40,597 bases of DNA, taken from assembly GCA_964545075.1 (NCBI GenBank), contig CAZJFS010000022.1, positions 1 through 40,597 on the forward strand. Reading direction: 5' to 3'. Positions within the stretch are counted from its first letter, which is position 1. Each line of letters opens with the position of its first letter. This stretch comes from DAOPXV01 sp035352535 (GTDB taxonomy: Bacteria > Muiribacteriota > UBA9980). Shown one piece after another: positions 1-9,332 of the stretch. The position numbers and the translations under genes were made by a program. The notes beneath the pieces were generated by a model. That model was not told the DNA's origin, searched no databases, and worked only from the letters and a program-made list of their open reading frames with translations.

Positions 1-1590
1 ATCACCGCGACTAATATACTGGCCTGGTCGGACACGCACATAAAAGCGGAAGTCCCGGCCGGCGTCACCTCGGGCGATATAGTCGTGAACTCCGCCGCTG
101 GAAACAGCAATGGCGTTCATTTCGAAGTTTCAACTATAGATTCGGCGACGCCGGTGATCGGATCGGCCGGAAGCCAAATCGTGATAAACGGAAAAGGTTT
201 TGGGCCGAACCAGGACGGTTCCCTGATTAAATTCAACGGAACTACCGCTTCAAGCATAGTTTCCTGGAATGACGTCAAGATCGTCGTAGCCATTCCATCC
301 GGCGCCACTTCCGGCAATCTATACGCCATTATAAACGGGATCAACACTAATTCGGTAAATCTCAAGCTAATTTCCATAAATTCGCTTTCTTCGAACGCGG
401 GAACCGCGGGAGGCCCGATAACGATATTCGGAACTGGATTCGGAAACACTCAAGGCACAAGCGAAGTTAAATTCGGAAGCCTTGCCGCCGTTATAGATTT
501 CTGGTCGGACAGCCAGATAATCGCGCGCGTTCCCGCAAACGCCGTTTCGGGTAACGTAATCGCCAACATATCGGGCGACGCGGCAACCGGCGTAGCCGAT
601 TATATAACGAACTCAATATATTTCAGCGTCACTTCACTCACATCCGTTCTGCCCTCTTATGGCCCTCCCGGAACTTTCGTGACCATCAGCGGCTCTAATT
701 TCGGTTCAACTCAGGGAAGCGGCTATGTTAAGTTTAATGGCATAGCTTCGGGCGTCATAAGCTCATGGTCGGACACGCAGATCGTAGCTCAGGTTCCAAT
801 CGGCGCCACGGCCGGTAACGTAACCGTTAACGTAAACGGCATCGACACTAACGGCATGAGCTTTTCCGTCACTGAAATAACATCGCTTTCGCAAAATTAC
901 GGTCCGGAAGGAACGGCGCTTACGATAGGCGGAACCGGGTTCGGCCCCGTTCAGGGAACGAGCATTTTAAAATTCAACGGACTGACGGCTACGGCTATCT
1001 CTTCCTGGTCGGACAGCACCATCGTCGCTACGGTACCCGCGGGCGCCACTTCGGGAGACGTAAAGATAAATGTCTGGGGAGCGACCAGCGCGGGCTATAA
1101 CTTCAACGTCACAAAACTGGTTTCGATATCTCCCGGATACGGCCCGCCGGGAACTCTGGTAACATTTAACGGCAGCAATTTCGGCGCTCTTCAAGGAAGC
1201 TCGCTGATAAAATTCAACGGCAGCGTCGCCAACGACATAACAAGCTGGTCGGACACGCTTATAACGGTAAAAACCCCTATCGGAGCCACCAGCGGTGACG
1301 CGGTAATTACGATCAACGGAAAGGACAGCGCAGGCATATTTTACGACCCCACGAACATAATTTCAGTATCTCCGGCCTTCGCTGTTAGAAACACTGAAAT
1401 ATCAATAGCGGGATCGGGATTTGGAACCACGCAGGGCGGTAATTTCGTGACATTCAACGCAATGACGGCCACAATAAATTTGTGGTCTAATAATCTTATA
1501 AAAGCCGTAGTTCCGGCGGGCGCTACTCCCGGATACCTCGTCGTAAATGTCAACGCGAAAAATTCAAGCAGCAAATGGTTTGAAGTCATT
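1..1590 (+). repeat. Tandem TIG/IPT domain repeats (about 240 bp units)
   Basis: One partial and six complete protein-level repeats of about 80 residues. Recurrent elements are a GxGFG-type turn, a TQGxSxxKFNG strand, an SSWSDTxIVAxVP block and GATSGxVxVNVNG. The units have diverged at DNA level but share phrases such as tcctggtcggacag. Confidence 0.85.
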
Positions 1591-2487
1591 CTCGATTATC
1601 TGGCCGGCACTCCCATGGGAACGATAGGCAATGGCGTCAACAATGTTAATAATCCGGCGGATATCGCTGTCGATACGCTCGGCAACAAATACGTCGTGGA
1701 TAAATCCAATAACCGCATTCAAAAAATCAACGCGGCCGGAACGTTTGTCGGCTGGATCGGACGCGGCGCGACCACCGGATGGCATTCGAGCGCTTCGGGC
1801 GAGATACCGATGAGCGGAAACGGAAGCAGTCAGTTTAACGCGCCATGCGGCGTCGCCGTAGACACTCTCGACAACGTGTATGTAGCTGATACCGGAAACA
1901 GCCGCGTTCAAAAATTCGACCGGGATGCGGCTTTCATAACTACAATAGGTTCGGCCGGAAGCGACGACGGAAAATTCGTGAGTCCTGCTGGAATAGCCGT
2001 GGATTTGAACGGGAATATTTTCGTGACAGATGTCAACCTGCACAGAGTATCCGTTTTCAGCCCGGGCGGAACGTTCATTTCGAAATTCGGAACCTTCGGC
2101 GCCGGCGACGGCCAGTTCGCGTCTCCCGGAGCCATAGCGGTTAACGCAGCCGGATATATTTATGTAGCGGACTCTTTTAACCACAGAATACAAAAATTTA
2201 ACGCGGCTGGTGTTTTTCAATCTAAATGGGGTTCCTTCGGAAGCAACGACTCTGAATTCAGCGCGCCTTCAGGAATAGCCATCGACGATTCGGGTAACGT
2301 ATATGTTTCCGACACTAACAACAACCGGATACAAAAATTCGACCAGAATGGAAACCTCATAAAAAATTTCGGAATAGCTCTGGGTTCGCTCAACCTTCCG
2401 CTCGGAATCGATGTGGATACAGCCCGCAATATATACGCTGCCGACAGCGTAAACAACCAGATACAGATATTCGCGCCTCAGCCTTAA
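1..2487 (+). CDS. TIG-repeat / NHL beta-propeller protein (5' end outside window)
   Basis: The reading frame is open from base 1, and its first codons are the tail of a TIG/IPT (Ig-like) domain, so the true start lies upstream; the GTG at 85 is internal. After the partial domain come six complete TIG domains of about 80 residues (to about base 1590), each with a GxxFG motif, a KFNG-like strand, a W-S-D motif and VPxGATSG. The rest holds about six NHL-type repeats (pattern NxYVADxxNxRIQKF), enough for one six-bladed propeller, and the protein ends FAPQP with no anchor. TIG plus NHL proteins are normally exported and bind ligands or surfaces; the role here is not known. It converges on another repeat protein and ends 20 bases before a terminator hairpin. 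Family assignment is firm, function is open. Confidence 0.9.
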   Translation: MTATNILAWSDTHIKAEVPAGVTSGDIVVNSAAGNSNGVHFEVSTIDSATPVIGSAGSQIVINGKGFGPNQDGSLIKFNGTTASSIVSWNDVKIVVAIPSGATSGNLYAIINGINTNSVNLKLISINSLSSNAGTAGGPITIFGTGFGNTQGTSEVKFGSLAAVIDFWSDSQIIARVPANAVSGNVIANISGDAATGVADYITNSIYFSVTSLTSVLPSYGPPGTFVTISGSNFGSTQGSGYVKFNGIASGVISSWSDTQIVAQVPIGATAGNVTVNVNGIDTNGMSFSVTEITSLSQNYGPEGTALTIGGTGFGPVQGTSILKFNGLTATAISSWSDSTIVATVPAGATSGDVKINVWGATSAGYNFNVTKLVSISPGYGPPGTLVTFNGSNFGALQGSSLIKFNGSVANDITSWSDTLITVKTPIGATSGDAVITINGKDSAGIFYDPTNIISVSPAFAVRNTEISIAGSGFGTTQGGNFVTFNAMTATINLWSNNLIKAVVPAGATPGYLVVNVNAKNSSSKWFEVILDYLAGTPMGTIGNGVNNVNNPADIAVDTLGNKYVVDKSNNRIQKINAAGTFVGWIGRGATTGWHSSASGEIPMSGNGSSQFNAPCGVAVDTLDNVYVADTGNSRVQKFDRDAAFITTIGSAGSDDGKFVSPAGIAVDLNGNIFVTDVNLHRVSVFSPGGTFISKFGTFGAGDGQFASPGAIAVNAAGYIYVADSFNHRIQKFNAAGVFQSKWGSFGSNDSEFSAPSGIAIDDSGNVYVSDTNNNRIQKFDQNGNLIKNFGIALGSLNLPLGIDVDTARNIYAADSVNNQIQIFAPQP

Positions 2488-2507
2488 ATAACACAATACT
2501 AGGACAT

Positions 2508-2540
2508 AAAAAAACGGCCCTTGATACGGGCCGTTTTTTT
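2508..2540. terminator. Bidirectional intrinsic terminator between convergent genes
   Basis: An A-tract (2508-2514), a six-base GC arm cggccc (2515-2520), a seven-base loop and the complementary gggccg (2528-2533) followed by seven T. The A-tract gives a T-run on the other strand, so the hairpin can stop the plus-strand TIG/NHL gene and the minus-strand lipoprotein gene, whose stops lie at 2487 and 2644. Confidence 0.9.
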
Positions 2541-2643
2541 ATGTTCAGGGCACGTCCCGCATCCAACGGCTGGCGTCAATAGTCGCCGGGATTTTCATCG
2601 GAGCCGCTGACACTTGCGAGAAAGACATGGCGGTTCAAATTTG

Positions 2644-5600
2644 CTATGGAATCGTTGTTATATCCGCGGATGAACCCGTTTTAGTTGTATCAGTGACTTC
2701 CACTTTGAAAGTTTCGCCGGCAATTGCATCCTTTAAATAATAAGTCGCCTGGCCGGAATTCAAAGTATAATTTCCGGTATTCACAAGATAACTTGAGTCG
2801 GTGTAAAATAACGCTCCGGCCGATAGCGGCGCGCTGACCGTAACGACGGTGCTGTTGTCGGTTGAAACGGTATTATTATATGCGTCCTTTGCCGTTATAA
2901 TATTTGAAATGCCTCCGCCCGCCACGGACATCGGAGAAGTGGAAGAAACGACATAACCCGATATGGCGCCGGGATTTACAATTATATTATTTGAAACTCC
3001 GGATTTTCCGGAACCGTCAAGCGCGGAAATGGTAAATGTTTCCGCGACGGTATTTTTAACATAATATGTGGCGATTCCAAGGTTCAATGTATAAGAAAAC
3101 ACAGGGGCTGAGTAACCGCCGTCGGCATAAAAAGCAACGCCGGAACCGCTCGACGATACGCCTACAACCGTTGAACTATCCGCGGTAACTATATTGCCAT
3201 ACGCATCTTTAGCCGTTATAATATTTGCATAACCAAGGCCCGCGACCTGTGAAGGCGACGAATCGACGGAATACCCGCTTATAGGCCCCGGATTTACAAC
3301 AAACGACGGCGAAAGACCGCTGCGGCCGAAAAAATCAGTGATGGAAATGGTAACAGCTCCGGCGACGTTGCACCTGGCATAATAATTAACGGTTCCGGAA
3401 GTCAATGTATATGAACCAGTAGGAGTTATGCCGTCGCTGAGATAAAATGAAACGTTAGCCGGAACCGACGTTACGTTAAACGAAGTAATGCTGTCGTTTA
3501 ATACCATGTTGCCATACGCATCATGACCGGTTATAGTGCCGGTAAAATCAGTCCCGGCATTCGGTGAAAGGGCCGGAGACGTTATCTGATAACTCTGGAC
3601 CTGCGACGGATATACGATTATGTTAGATGAAGTTCCCGTTTTAAAAAGACTGTCCGTAGCGGTTATCGTAAAAGTTTCTGCTTTAGTATTCGTCGCATAA
3701 TATACGACGGAACCTCCACTAAGCTGGTATGTAGTGGTAGTTGTGGTTTTTAAATTGTCGGTATAAAAATTCAGGCCCGTAGCCGTCGTAGCCATATTAA
3801 CCACCGTACTAAAATCAGTAACGGCGACATTTCCAAACACGTCGAGAGCCGTTATGGAATTTGCGAATAGCGCTCCAGCCTCCTTATTCGGAACGGGAAG
3901 CACCGAATAACTCGCGATCTGCGCGTGAACCACGGATATAGGCGAAGAGACGCCGGTGTGGCCGGTAACGTCACTCGCGCTGACAGTAAAACTTTCGGAC
4001 TTGGTGTTCTTTAAATAACACGTAGTTACGCCGGCGGTTAAAGTAAAGTCGTTTTTCAACGTAGTATATGTGTCGTCGGCATAAAAATTAACAGCGGTAC
4101 CAGTTGAACTAACTGAAACGGATGTCGTGCTATCTCCAACTACTATATTATTATTGGAATCCTGCGCGGATATCGTGACGGCAAATCCAATACCGACCGT
4201 CTGCGGAGTGATGACTCCAATCTTATATTTCGAAACCGCTCCCGGAAGCATGCTTATAGGAACGGAAGCGCCGGTTTTCCCGGTTGTATCAGTTACTGTT
4301 ACTTTAAACGTTTCGGATACGGCGTTTTTAACATAATAGGTCGCCACGCCTGCTGAAAGAGTATAAAAGCCAGTAATCAGAGCATAACTGGAGTCGGTAT
4401 AGAATGAGACGCCGGTACCCGAACTTCCCATTACAACAAATGTCGTATTGTCGTTTACGGCTATATTATCGAAGGCGTCGCATGCGGTTATAGTGTTTGA
4501 AAACCCTTGATTAGCGGCATGTGGGGAATCGGAGGCAATTTTATAATATGCTATGGATGCCGGCAATATGGTAATATTACCCGATACTCCGGTTTTTCCG
4601 CTCGCGTCTGTTACAGTTATCTTATAAATTTCAGCTTTCGTATTTTTAACATAATAAGATGTAACGCCTGAACTGAGAGTGAAAGAAGACGCCGGCGTTA
4701 TATAATTCTGATCCGAGTAGAAAGTGACGCCGGTGCCGTTGCTGGTTAAATTTACAACCGTCGAGTTATCATATGTTATTGTGTTATTATAAAGGTCTTT
4801 CGCGGTAATAGTTCCGGCATTGCCAATACCGGCGGTCTGAGGTGAAACGGAGGTTATAAGATAACCTACAAGCGTCGAAGGCGTTATCGTTATGTCGTTA
4901 GTCGTTCCGACCTTATTGTTCGAATCTTTCACGATTATATAAAAAGTTTCCGCGACGGTGTTTTTAACGTAATATGTTGCCACGCCGGAAGTCAGCCGGT
5001 ACGATAAAACCGGCGTCGAATAGGTCGCATCCGAATAAAACGTAACGCCGTGACCCGTGCTGATTACATCGACGACGGTCGAACTATCGGTGACCGCGGT
5101 ATTATTGAAAGCGTCCTTCGCGGTTATAATTCCGGAAAAACCGTTTCCGGCGATTTTCGGTGTAAACGAACTGACGATGTAGCTCACTATCGGAGCCGGC
5201 GTTATATAAATATCCGATGAGACCCCTATCTTTCCATTGGAATCGGAAGCCGCGATATTAACTATCTCCGATTTAGTGTCTCTTGCGAAGTAAGACGCGA
5301 CGCCGGAAGTTAATCTATAGCCGGAAGTCGTAGCCGCATATCCCGAAGTGGTGAAAAAGGCGAGCGCGCTTCCGCTGGAGGTAACGTTGACGGTCGTCGT
5401 GCTATCGTTTATGACAGTATTATTAAAAGCGTCCTTCGCGGTTATGATATTTGTAAATCCGACGCCCGAGGTCTGAGGAGAAACCGATGAGATCAGATAA
5501 CGAGAGGTCGGACCGTGATTAATTTTTATTGGTGCGGTTTTGCCGGATTTGTGGTTGTCATCGTTCACCGTTATCTCAAAAGTTTCATCGCGTATGTCTT

Positions 5601-8600
5601 TGACGTAATAAGAAACGCTACCCGAACTCAAATGATAGGAAGTGGTCGGCGCTACGCAGTTGGCGCTCGTATAAAACGTAACGCCTGCGCCATTGTGTGA
5701 CATTTTAACTATTGTCGAATTATCGTTCGTCGCGACATTTCCATAAAAGTCCTTCGCGGTTATAGTTCCGGAAAAACCCGTTCCGGCGGTTTGTGACGAA
5801 ACCGAAGTTATGACATAATTCGATATAGCAGCTGGATTCATCGCAATTTCAGGTGAAACACCCGTATTTCCGGCAGAATCATATACGTTGATCCTGAATT
5901 TTTCAGAACGCGTGTCCTTAAAATAATAATTAGCGACACCGGAAAGTAATGAGCAGGACGAAGTCGTCGTATTGTAATCCGCTCCGGTATAAAAACTTGC
6001 CATGACAGCGGTGGAAGTTATATTAACGATGGTCGAGCTATCGGATATGACGGTGTTTCCATAAGCATCCTTGGCGACGATCGTATTGTTTATGCCGACG
6101 CCGGCCACCTGAGGAGAAACGGCATTGACGACGTATTTTTTTATCGAGGAGTGTTTGACCTTGAAAGCGTTGGATGTTGAATTTTTAGAAGCTGCGGTCA
6201 CCGTCAGTGAGTTTATATCTAGCGCTTTCGTAAAAGTTATCTCGCCTGTCCAGACGCCGGAAATAAATACGCCGGTAACGGAAGGCGACACGGTAGCGGT
6301 CAGATCGCTAATTGAAGCATTGACATTATTAAAATACGGATCTACGTTACCGGAACTGTCAAGCGCCTTTATTTCGACGGCGACGGTTTCGCCGGCAATA
6401 CATTGCCCCGGCATTTTCGATATGGAAAAATGGTGAAAGGAGCCGGATATCCAGGAAATCTTCACAGCCGCTGTTTTGCCCGTAAGCGTATCTGTAATGG
6501 TCACTGTTTTTAACTGATCGGCCCTGCTGTTGGTGACGGATATAGTCGCGGAACCGTTTGAAAAAGCGGTTTCACCATTATAAAGCCCATCGTTCCCTTC
6601 CACGCCCACGACGCCCGGGCCGTTCCATATTATACCGCCCGAAGGCGAATCTATCTTAAGAGTACCGGAAGATTTAAAATCCGTAACGATATTACCGGAA
6701 CGGTCCATGGCTTCAACCGTTAAGTTAACAGGCCGGCCGGAAGACTGCGGGCTGTCAGTCGAAACGTTAAAATGGTCGAATGAGCCGTGACCGACCGTTA
6801 AAACTTCGGAAGTTCCTGATTTTCCCACATTATCCGAGACCAGAAGGCTCATCTGTTCTACTTTATCATTTCTGACATAGAAATCCGCCTGACCCCTGGT
6901 TAAAACATATCCTGCGTCAGATTCAAATTTCGACAAAAAAGAAGGATCGCGGTAAAAGGCTATCGCCGAAATAGTTCCTGAAAAAACCGATAACGTGATT
7001 TCGGTCGAGCTGTCGGTTGTCACGATGTTGCCGTAAGCGTCGAGCGCCCTGGCCGTTCCTGAAAAGCCGTCGGCAGTAGGAGAGCCGTTTATATTCAATG
7101 AATATCCGACAGTATGAGACGGATTTATCCTGATGTTCGGCGATTTAACGGTTCTTCCAAAATCATCGACGGAAATGATTTTTATTTCCTGCGCGCGATC
7201 GCTTCTAGCGTAAAAAGCGGCTGACCCGGATTTAAGGACATATTTTGCTGGCTGCTGTACAAGCGTGGAGTAAGTATTGTCGGAATAAAACGTAATGCCT
7301 GAACCGCCTGTAACTGTAAGGGTCAGATTAGTTGAATTATCGGTATCTATAACCCTTCCCGACGAATCTTCCGCCGTTATGACGCCTGAGAACTCCACTC
7401 CCGCGGTTTGTTCAGCGGCCACCTGCATTTCATAGGAAGACGCCATAACCGGACCGCAGGTTATGAGTCCGGATGAAATGTTTTTATCAGGAACGGCCGA
7501 TGCCAGTATTACAAAGCTCTGGGGTATTTTACTTTTCATGTAAAATTTAAGCACGCCGGATTCCATCCTGTAACTTGGTTTGGAGGGCATTTCGATCGCA
7601 TATAAAGCGTCGGAATAAAACGATACGCTATCGGTCGAAGCCGTCGTGGTCAATGTGAATTCGGTTATGTTGTCGGCCGAAGCGATATCGCCCCGGCTGT
7701 CCCTGGCCGTTATGACGCCCTGGAACCCGTTCCCGGCAAGCTGGGCGGTTCCGACTGACATTTCATAGGAAGATACCGATTGCGAGCCTGCATTGATAGC
7801 CGGCGACGATACTTTCACATTAGAATTATCGGAAAAGTCAAGCACGATCCGCTGAGTTTTAAGGCTTTTCATGAAAAACTCGGCCTTGCCGTTATTCAGC
7901 CTGTAATTATAAGGCGCGGAAATAGCCTGAGAATAATTTGCGTCAGAATAAAATATGACGCTATCGGTCGCGACGTTAAACGAAATGGAAAGAAACGTCG
8001 AACTGTCGTTCGCCGCAATATTCCCGAATTTATCAAAGGCCGTGACCGTGCCGTAAAAACCCTGGTTCGCGTTCTGGACCGATCCTACATTTACCGTATA
8101 AAAAGATATCCTGCCAGGCGTTACGTCAAATTCGTTAGTGTATCCGTATTTTCCGCCGGAAGAAAAAGTCAGCCGCACTTTAGGCTGAGCCTTGGTAACG
8201 CACAAATCCCCGACCAAACATTCGCCTGCTGAAAATCCAGGCGTTTCAGGTGGCGAAAAGGTTCCGGCGCCCGTCGTCGAAGAGATCGAGGCGATACCCG
8301 CAAAGTCTTTAATCAGGGAATCATCCGTACCGCGAGCCTTGAGCGTAAGCGATATCGTGTCGCCAGCCGTAATGGACGCCGAAACCGGCGAAACTTCGAA
8401 GCGGTCAAGCACTGCTGCCGGAGGCTTCGGAAAGTCGATGTTTTTTATTATCTCTACGATTGAAGCTGAAGCCGGATCCGCGGATTCCTTTAAAATATCC
8501 GAGATGACCTTTCCAGGATTTACGCTCAAATAAGTATTTACGGAAGTTTTCGTTTTTTCTATGAGGCTCCAGAGGCCTGGAACTCCGGAGGAAGTTATGA

Positions 8601-9117
8601 ATATTTCGGAAGTGAGGCCTTGCGATTTGATTATATTGGTCGCTATCACGGCATTTTCATCGAACCCTCCGGCGGCATTATACGGCAGCGAGACATTTAT
8701 CTGCGATTTCAAAGGCATTCCCGGATCCACCCGGCCGAGCAATATTTCGTTAGACGTATTGCCTATATAAAACGAAAGCAAAAGACCTCTGAAATCGCCA
8801 TAAAACGAAAAAGTTCCGTCAGCGGACGGCACGGCTGAATCTATCAAAGTTTTTTTATCGTTATCTTTAAGGTACACAATTGGAAATTTCGAGGCGGCCA
8901 TGCCAGGCCCGGAAGCAGCCGGCTGCGCGGCTGAAAAAACCGAAGCGGGAGAGGCAATCGCGAGATTTTCGCTTATCTTACCGGTTATCGTCATTTTATC
9001 GGAAGTCGCGGACCAGTTTCCGCCTCCATCAGTTCCGCCGCCGCAGCCATACACTAACGAAACCGCCACGGCTAAAAAAAAGATATATATTGGTATGCGA
9101 ATATGCCGTTTTATCAT
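2644..9117 (-). CDS. Giant Ig-like repeat lipoprotein (2157 residues)
   Basis: The start chosen is the ATG at 9117. It has AAGGAGA at 9134-9128, ten bases upstream, and a promoter at 9204-9175; the longer ORF from 9204 would begin inside the -35 box. The N-terminus is a lipoprotein signal: basic MIKRHIR, a hydrophobic core, then SLVYGC with acceptor Cys25 followed by a Gly-rich linker. A unique region of about 200 residues follows. The remainder is about 17 tandem Ig-like domains with the core AGxGFxxxITAKDAYxN, a D-x-S-T turn, VxFYxD and ATYYVKN. The first six vary in length and sequence; the last eleven are each about 106 residues. There is no C-terminal sorting domain or membrane segment, and the last repeat stops at the gene end. 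It is probably anchored by its lipid and extended from the cell surface, as an adhesin or stalk by inference. It stands alone, with its own promoter and terminator. Confidence 0.9.
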   Translation of the reverse strand: MIKRHIRIPIYIFFLAVAVSLVYGCGGGTDGGGNWSATSDKMTITGKISENLAIASPASVFSAAQPAASGPGMAASKFPIVYLKDNDKKTLIDSAVPSADGTFSFYGDFRGLLLSFYIGNTSNEILLGRVDPGMPLKSQINVSLPYNAAGGFDENAVIATNIIKSQGLTSEIFITSSGVPGLWSLIEKTKTSVNTYLSVNPGKVISDILKESADPASASIVEIIKNIDFPKPPAAVLDRFEVSPVSASITAGDTISLTLKARGTDDSLIKDFAGIASISSTTGAGTFSPPETPGFSAGECLVGDLCVTKAQPKVRLTFSSGGKYGYTNEFDVTPGRISFYTVNVGSVQNANQGFYGTVTAFDKFGNIAANDSSTFLSISFNVATDSVIFYSDANYSQAISAPYNYRLNNGKAEFFMKSLKTQRIVLDFSDNSNVKVSSPAINAGSQSVSSYEMSVGTAQLAGNGFQGVITARDSRGDIASADNITEFTLTTTASTDSVSFYSDALYAIEMPSKPSYRMESGVLKFYMKSKIPQSFVILASAVPDKNISSGLITCGPVMASSYEMQVAAEQTAGVEFSGVITAEDSSGRVIDTDNSTNLTLTVTGGSGITFYSDNTYSTLVQQPAKYVLKSGSAAFYARSDRAQEIKIISVDDFGRTVKSPNIRINPSHTVGYSLNINGSPTADGFSGTARALDAYGNIVTTDSSTEITLSVFSGTISAIAFYRDPSFLSKFESDAGYVLTRGQADFYVRNDKVEQMSLLVSDNVGKSGTSEVLTVGHGSFDHFNVSTDSPQSSGRPVNLTVEAMDRSGNIVTDFKSSGTLKIDSPSGGIIWNGPGVVGVEGNDGLYNGETAFSNGSATISVTNSRADQLKTVTITDTLTGKTAAVKISWISGSFHHFSISKMPGQCIAGETVAVEIKALDSSGNVDPYFNNVNASISDLTATVSPSVTGVFISGVWTGEITFTKALDINSLTVTAASKNSTSNAFKVKHSSIKKYVVNAVSPQVAGVGINNTIVAKDAYGNTVISDSSTIVNITSTAVMASFYTGADYNTTTSSCSLLSGVANYYFKDTRSEKFRINVYDSAGNTGVSPEIAMNPAAISNYVITSVSSQTAGTGFSGTITAKDFYGNVATNDNSTIVKMSHNGAGVTFYTSANCVAPTTSYHLSSGSVSYYVKDIRDETFEITVNDDNHKSGKTAPIKINHGPTSRYLISSVSPQTSGVGFTNIITAKDAFNNTVINDSTTTVNVTSSGSALAFFTTSGYAATTSGYRLTSGVASYFARDTKSEIVNIAASDSNGKIGVSSDIYITPAPIVSYIVSSFTPKIAGNGFSGIITAKDAFNNTAVTDSSTVVDVISTGHGVTFYSDATYSTPVLSYRLTSGVATYYVKNTVAETFYIIVKDSNNKVGTTNDITITPSTLVGYLITSVSPQTAGIGNAGTITAKDLYNNTITYDNSTVVNLTSNGTGVTFYSDQNYITPASSFTLSSGVTSYYVKNTKAEIYKITVTDASGKTGVSGNITILPASIAYYKIASDSPHAANQGFSNTITACDAFDNIAVNDNTTFVVMGSSGTGVSFYTDSSYALITGFYTLSAGVATYYVKNAVSETFKVTVTDTTGKTGASVPISMLPGAVSKYKIGVITPQTVGIGFAVTISAQDSNNNIVVGDSTTSVSVSSTGTAVNFYADDTYTTLKNDFTLTAGVTTCYLKNTKSESFTVSASDVTGHTGVSSPISVVHAQIASYSVLPVPNKEAGALFANSITALDVFGNVAVTDFSTVVNMATTATGLNFYTDNLKTTTTTTYQLSGGSVVYYATNTKAETFTITATDSLFKTGTSSNIIVYPSQVQSYQITSPALSPNAGTDFTGTITGHDAYGNMVLNDSITSFNVTSVPANVSFYLSDGITPTGSYTLTSGTVNYYARCNVAGAVTISITDFFGRSGLSPSFVVNPGPISGYSVDSSPSQVAGLGYANIITAKDAYGNIVTADSSTVVGVSSSGSGVAFYADGGYSAPVFSYTLNLGIATYYVKNTVAETFTISALDGSGKSGVSNNIIVNPGAISGYVVSSTSPMSVAGGGISNIITAKDAYNNTVSTDNSTVVTVSAPLSAGALFYTDSSYLVNTGNYTLNSGQATYYLKDAIAGETFKVEVTDTTKTGSSADITTIP
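2647..6150 (-). repeat. Eleven tandem 318-bp (106-residue) Ig-like coding repeats
   Basis: Dividing the segment at the motif (I/V)xxY..SxSPQxAGxGF gives eleven consecutive units, nearly all of 106 codons. Conserved blocks are ITAKDAYNN, DSSTVV, VTFYSD, SYxLTSGVATYYVKN, AETFxIxVxD and KTGVSxxI. The six units upstream (to about 8100) are 98-114 residues and more diverged. Confidence 0.85.
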
Positions 9118-9174
9118 CCTTGCAAGTTCTCCTTGTTGTCTGTCGCAATATTTATTTCTCGATTTATAAACATT

Positions 9175-9204
9175 ATTATACAATAAACCTGCTTGAATAA
9201 TCAA
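9175..9204 (-). promoter_or_regulatory. Sigma-70-like promoter of the giant lipoprotein gene
   Basis: On the minus strand TTGATT (9204-9199), an 18-base spacer and a perfect TATAAT (9180-9175). Transcription would start near 9168, leaving about 50 bases of leader before the ATG at 9117. Confidence 0.7.
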
Positions 9205-9263
9205 TTTTTAAATATATTTTTTTAATGACGGAAAAAACCTTCACAGATTTTTTTCGACGGCAT

Positions 9264-9292
9264 TTGAATATATTTAATGATTGTGGTATAAT
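9264..9292 (+). promoter_or_regulatory. Sigma-70-like promoter of asnS
   Basis: TTGAAT (9264-9269), 17-base spacer, perfect TATAAT (9287-9292). The predicted transcript start near 9299 is downstream of the first in-frame ATG (9225), which rules that ATG out as the start. Confidence 0.75.
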
Positions 9293-9317
9293 AAACCCGT
9301 TCAATTTTTACGATCAC

Positions 9318-9324
9318 GGGGAGG
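9318..9324 (+). promoter_or_regulatory. Ribosome-binding site that fixes the TTG start of asnS
   Basis: GGGGAGG, eight bases before the TTG at 9333. No comparable site precedes the ATG at 9225. Confidence 0.75.
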
Positions 9325-9332
9325 TAGTCCGT

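Noticed and set aside
1564..2220. 218-residue minus-strand frame in the NHL region
   Set aside because: Shadow of the NHL repeats on the other strand; composition is not protein-like and no start signals are seen.
2647..6150. Regular repeats as a possible CRISPR array
   Set aside because: The 318-bp period is far longer than a CRISPR unit and the repeats are diverged, in-frame protein repeats.
7780..8232. 150-residue plus-strand frame opposite the giant lipoprotein
   Set aside because: Arg/Ile-rich antisense translation with no ribosome-binding site or recognisable domain.
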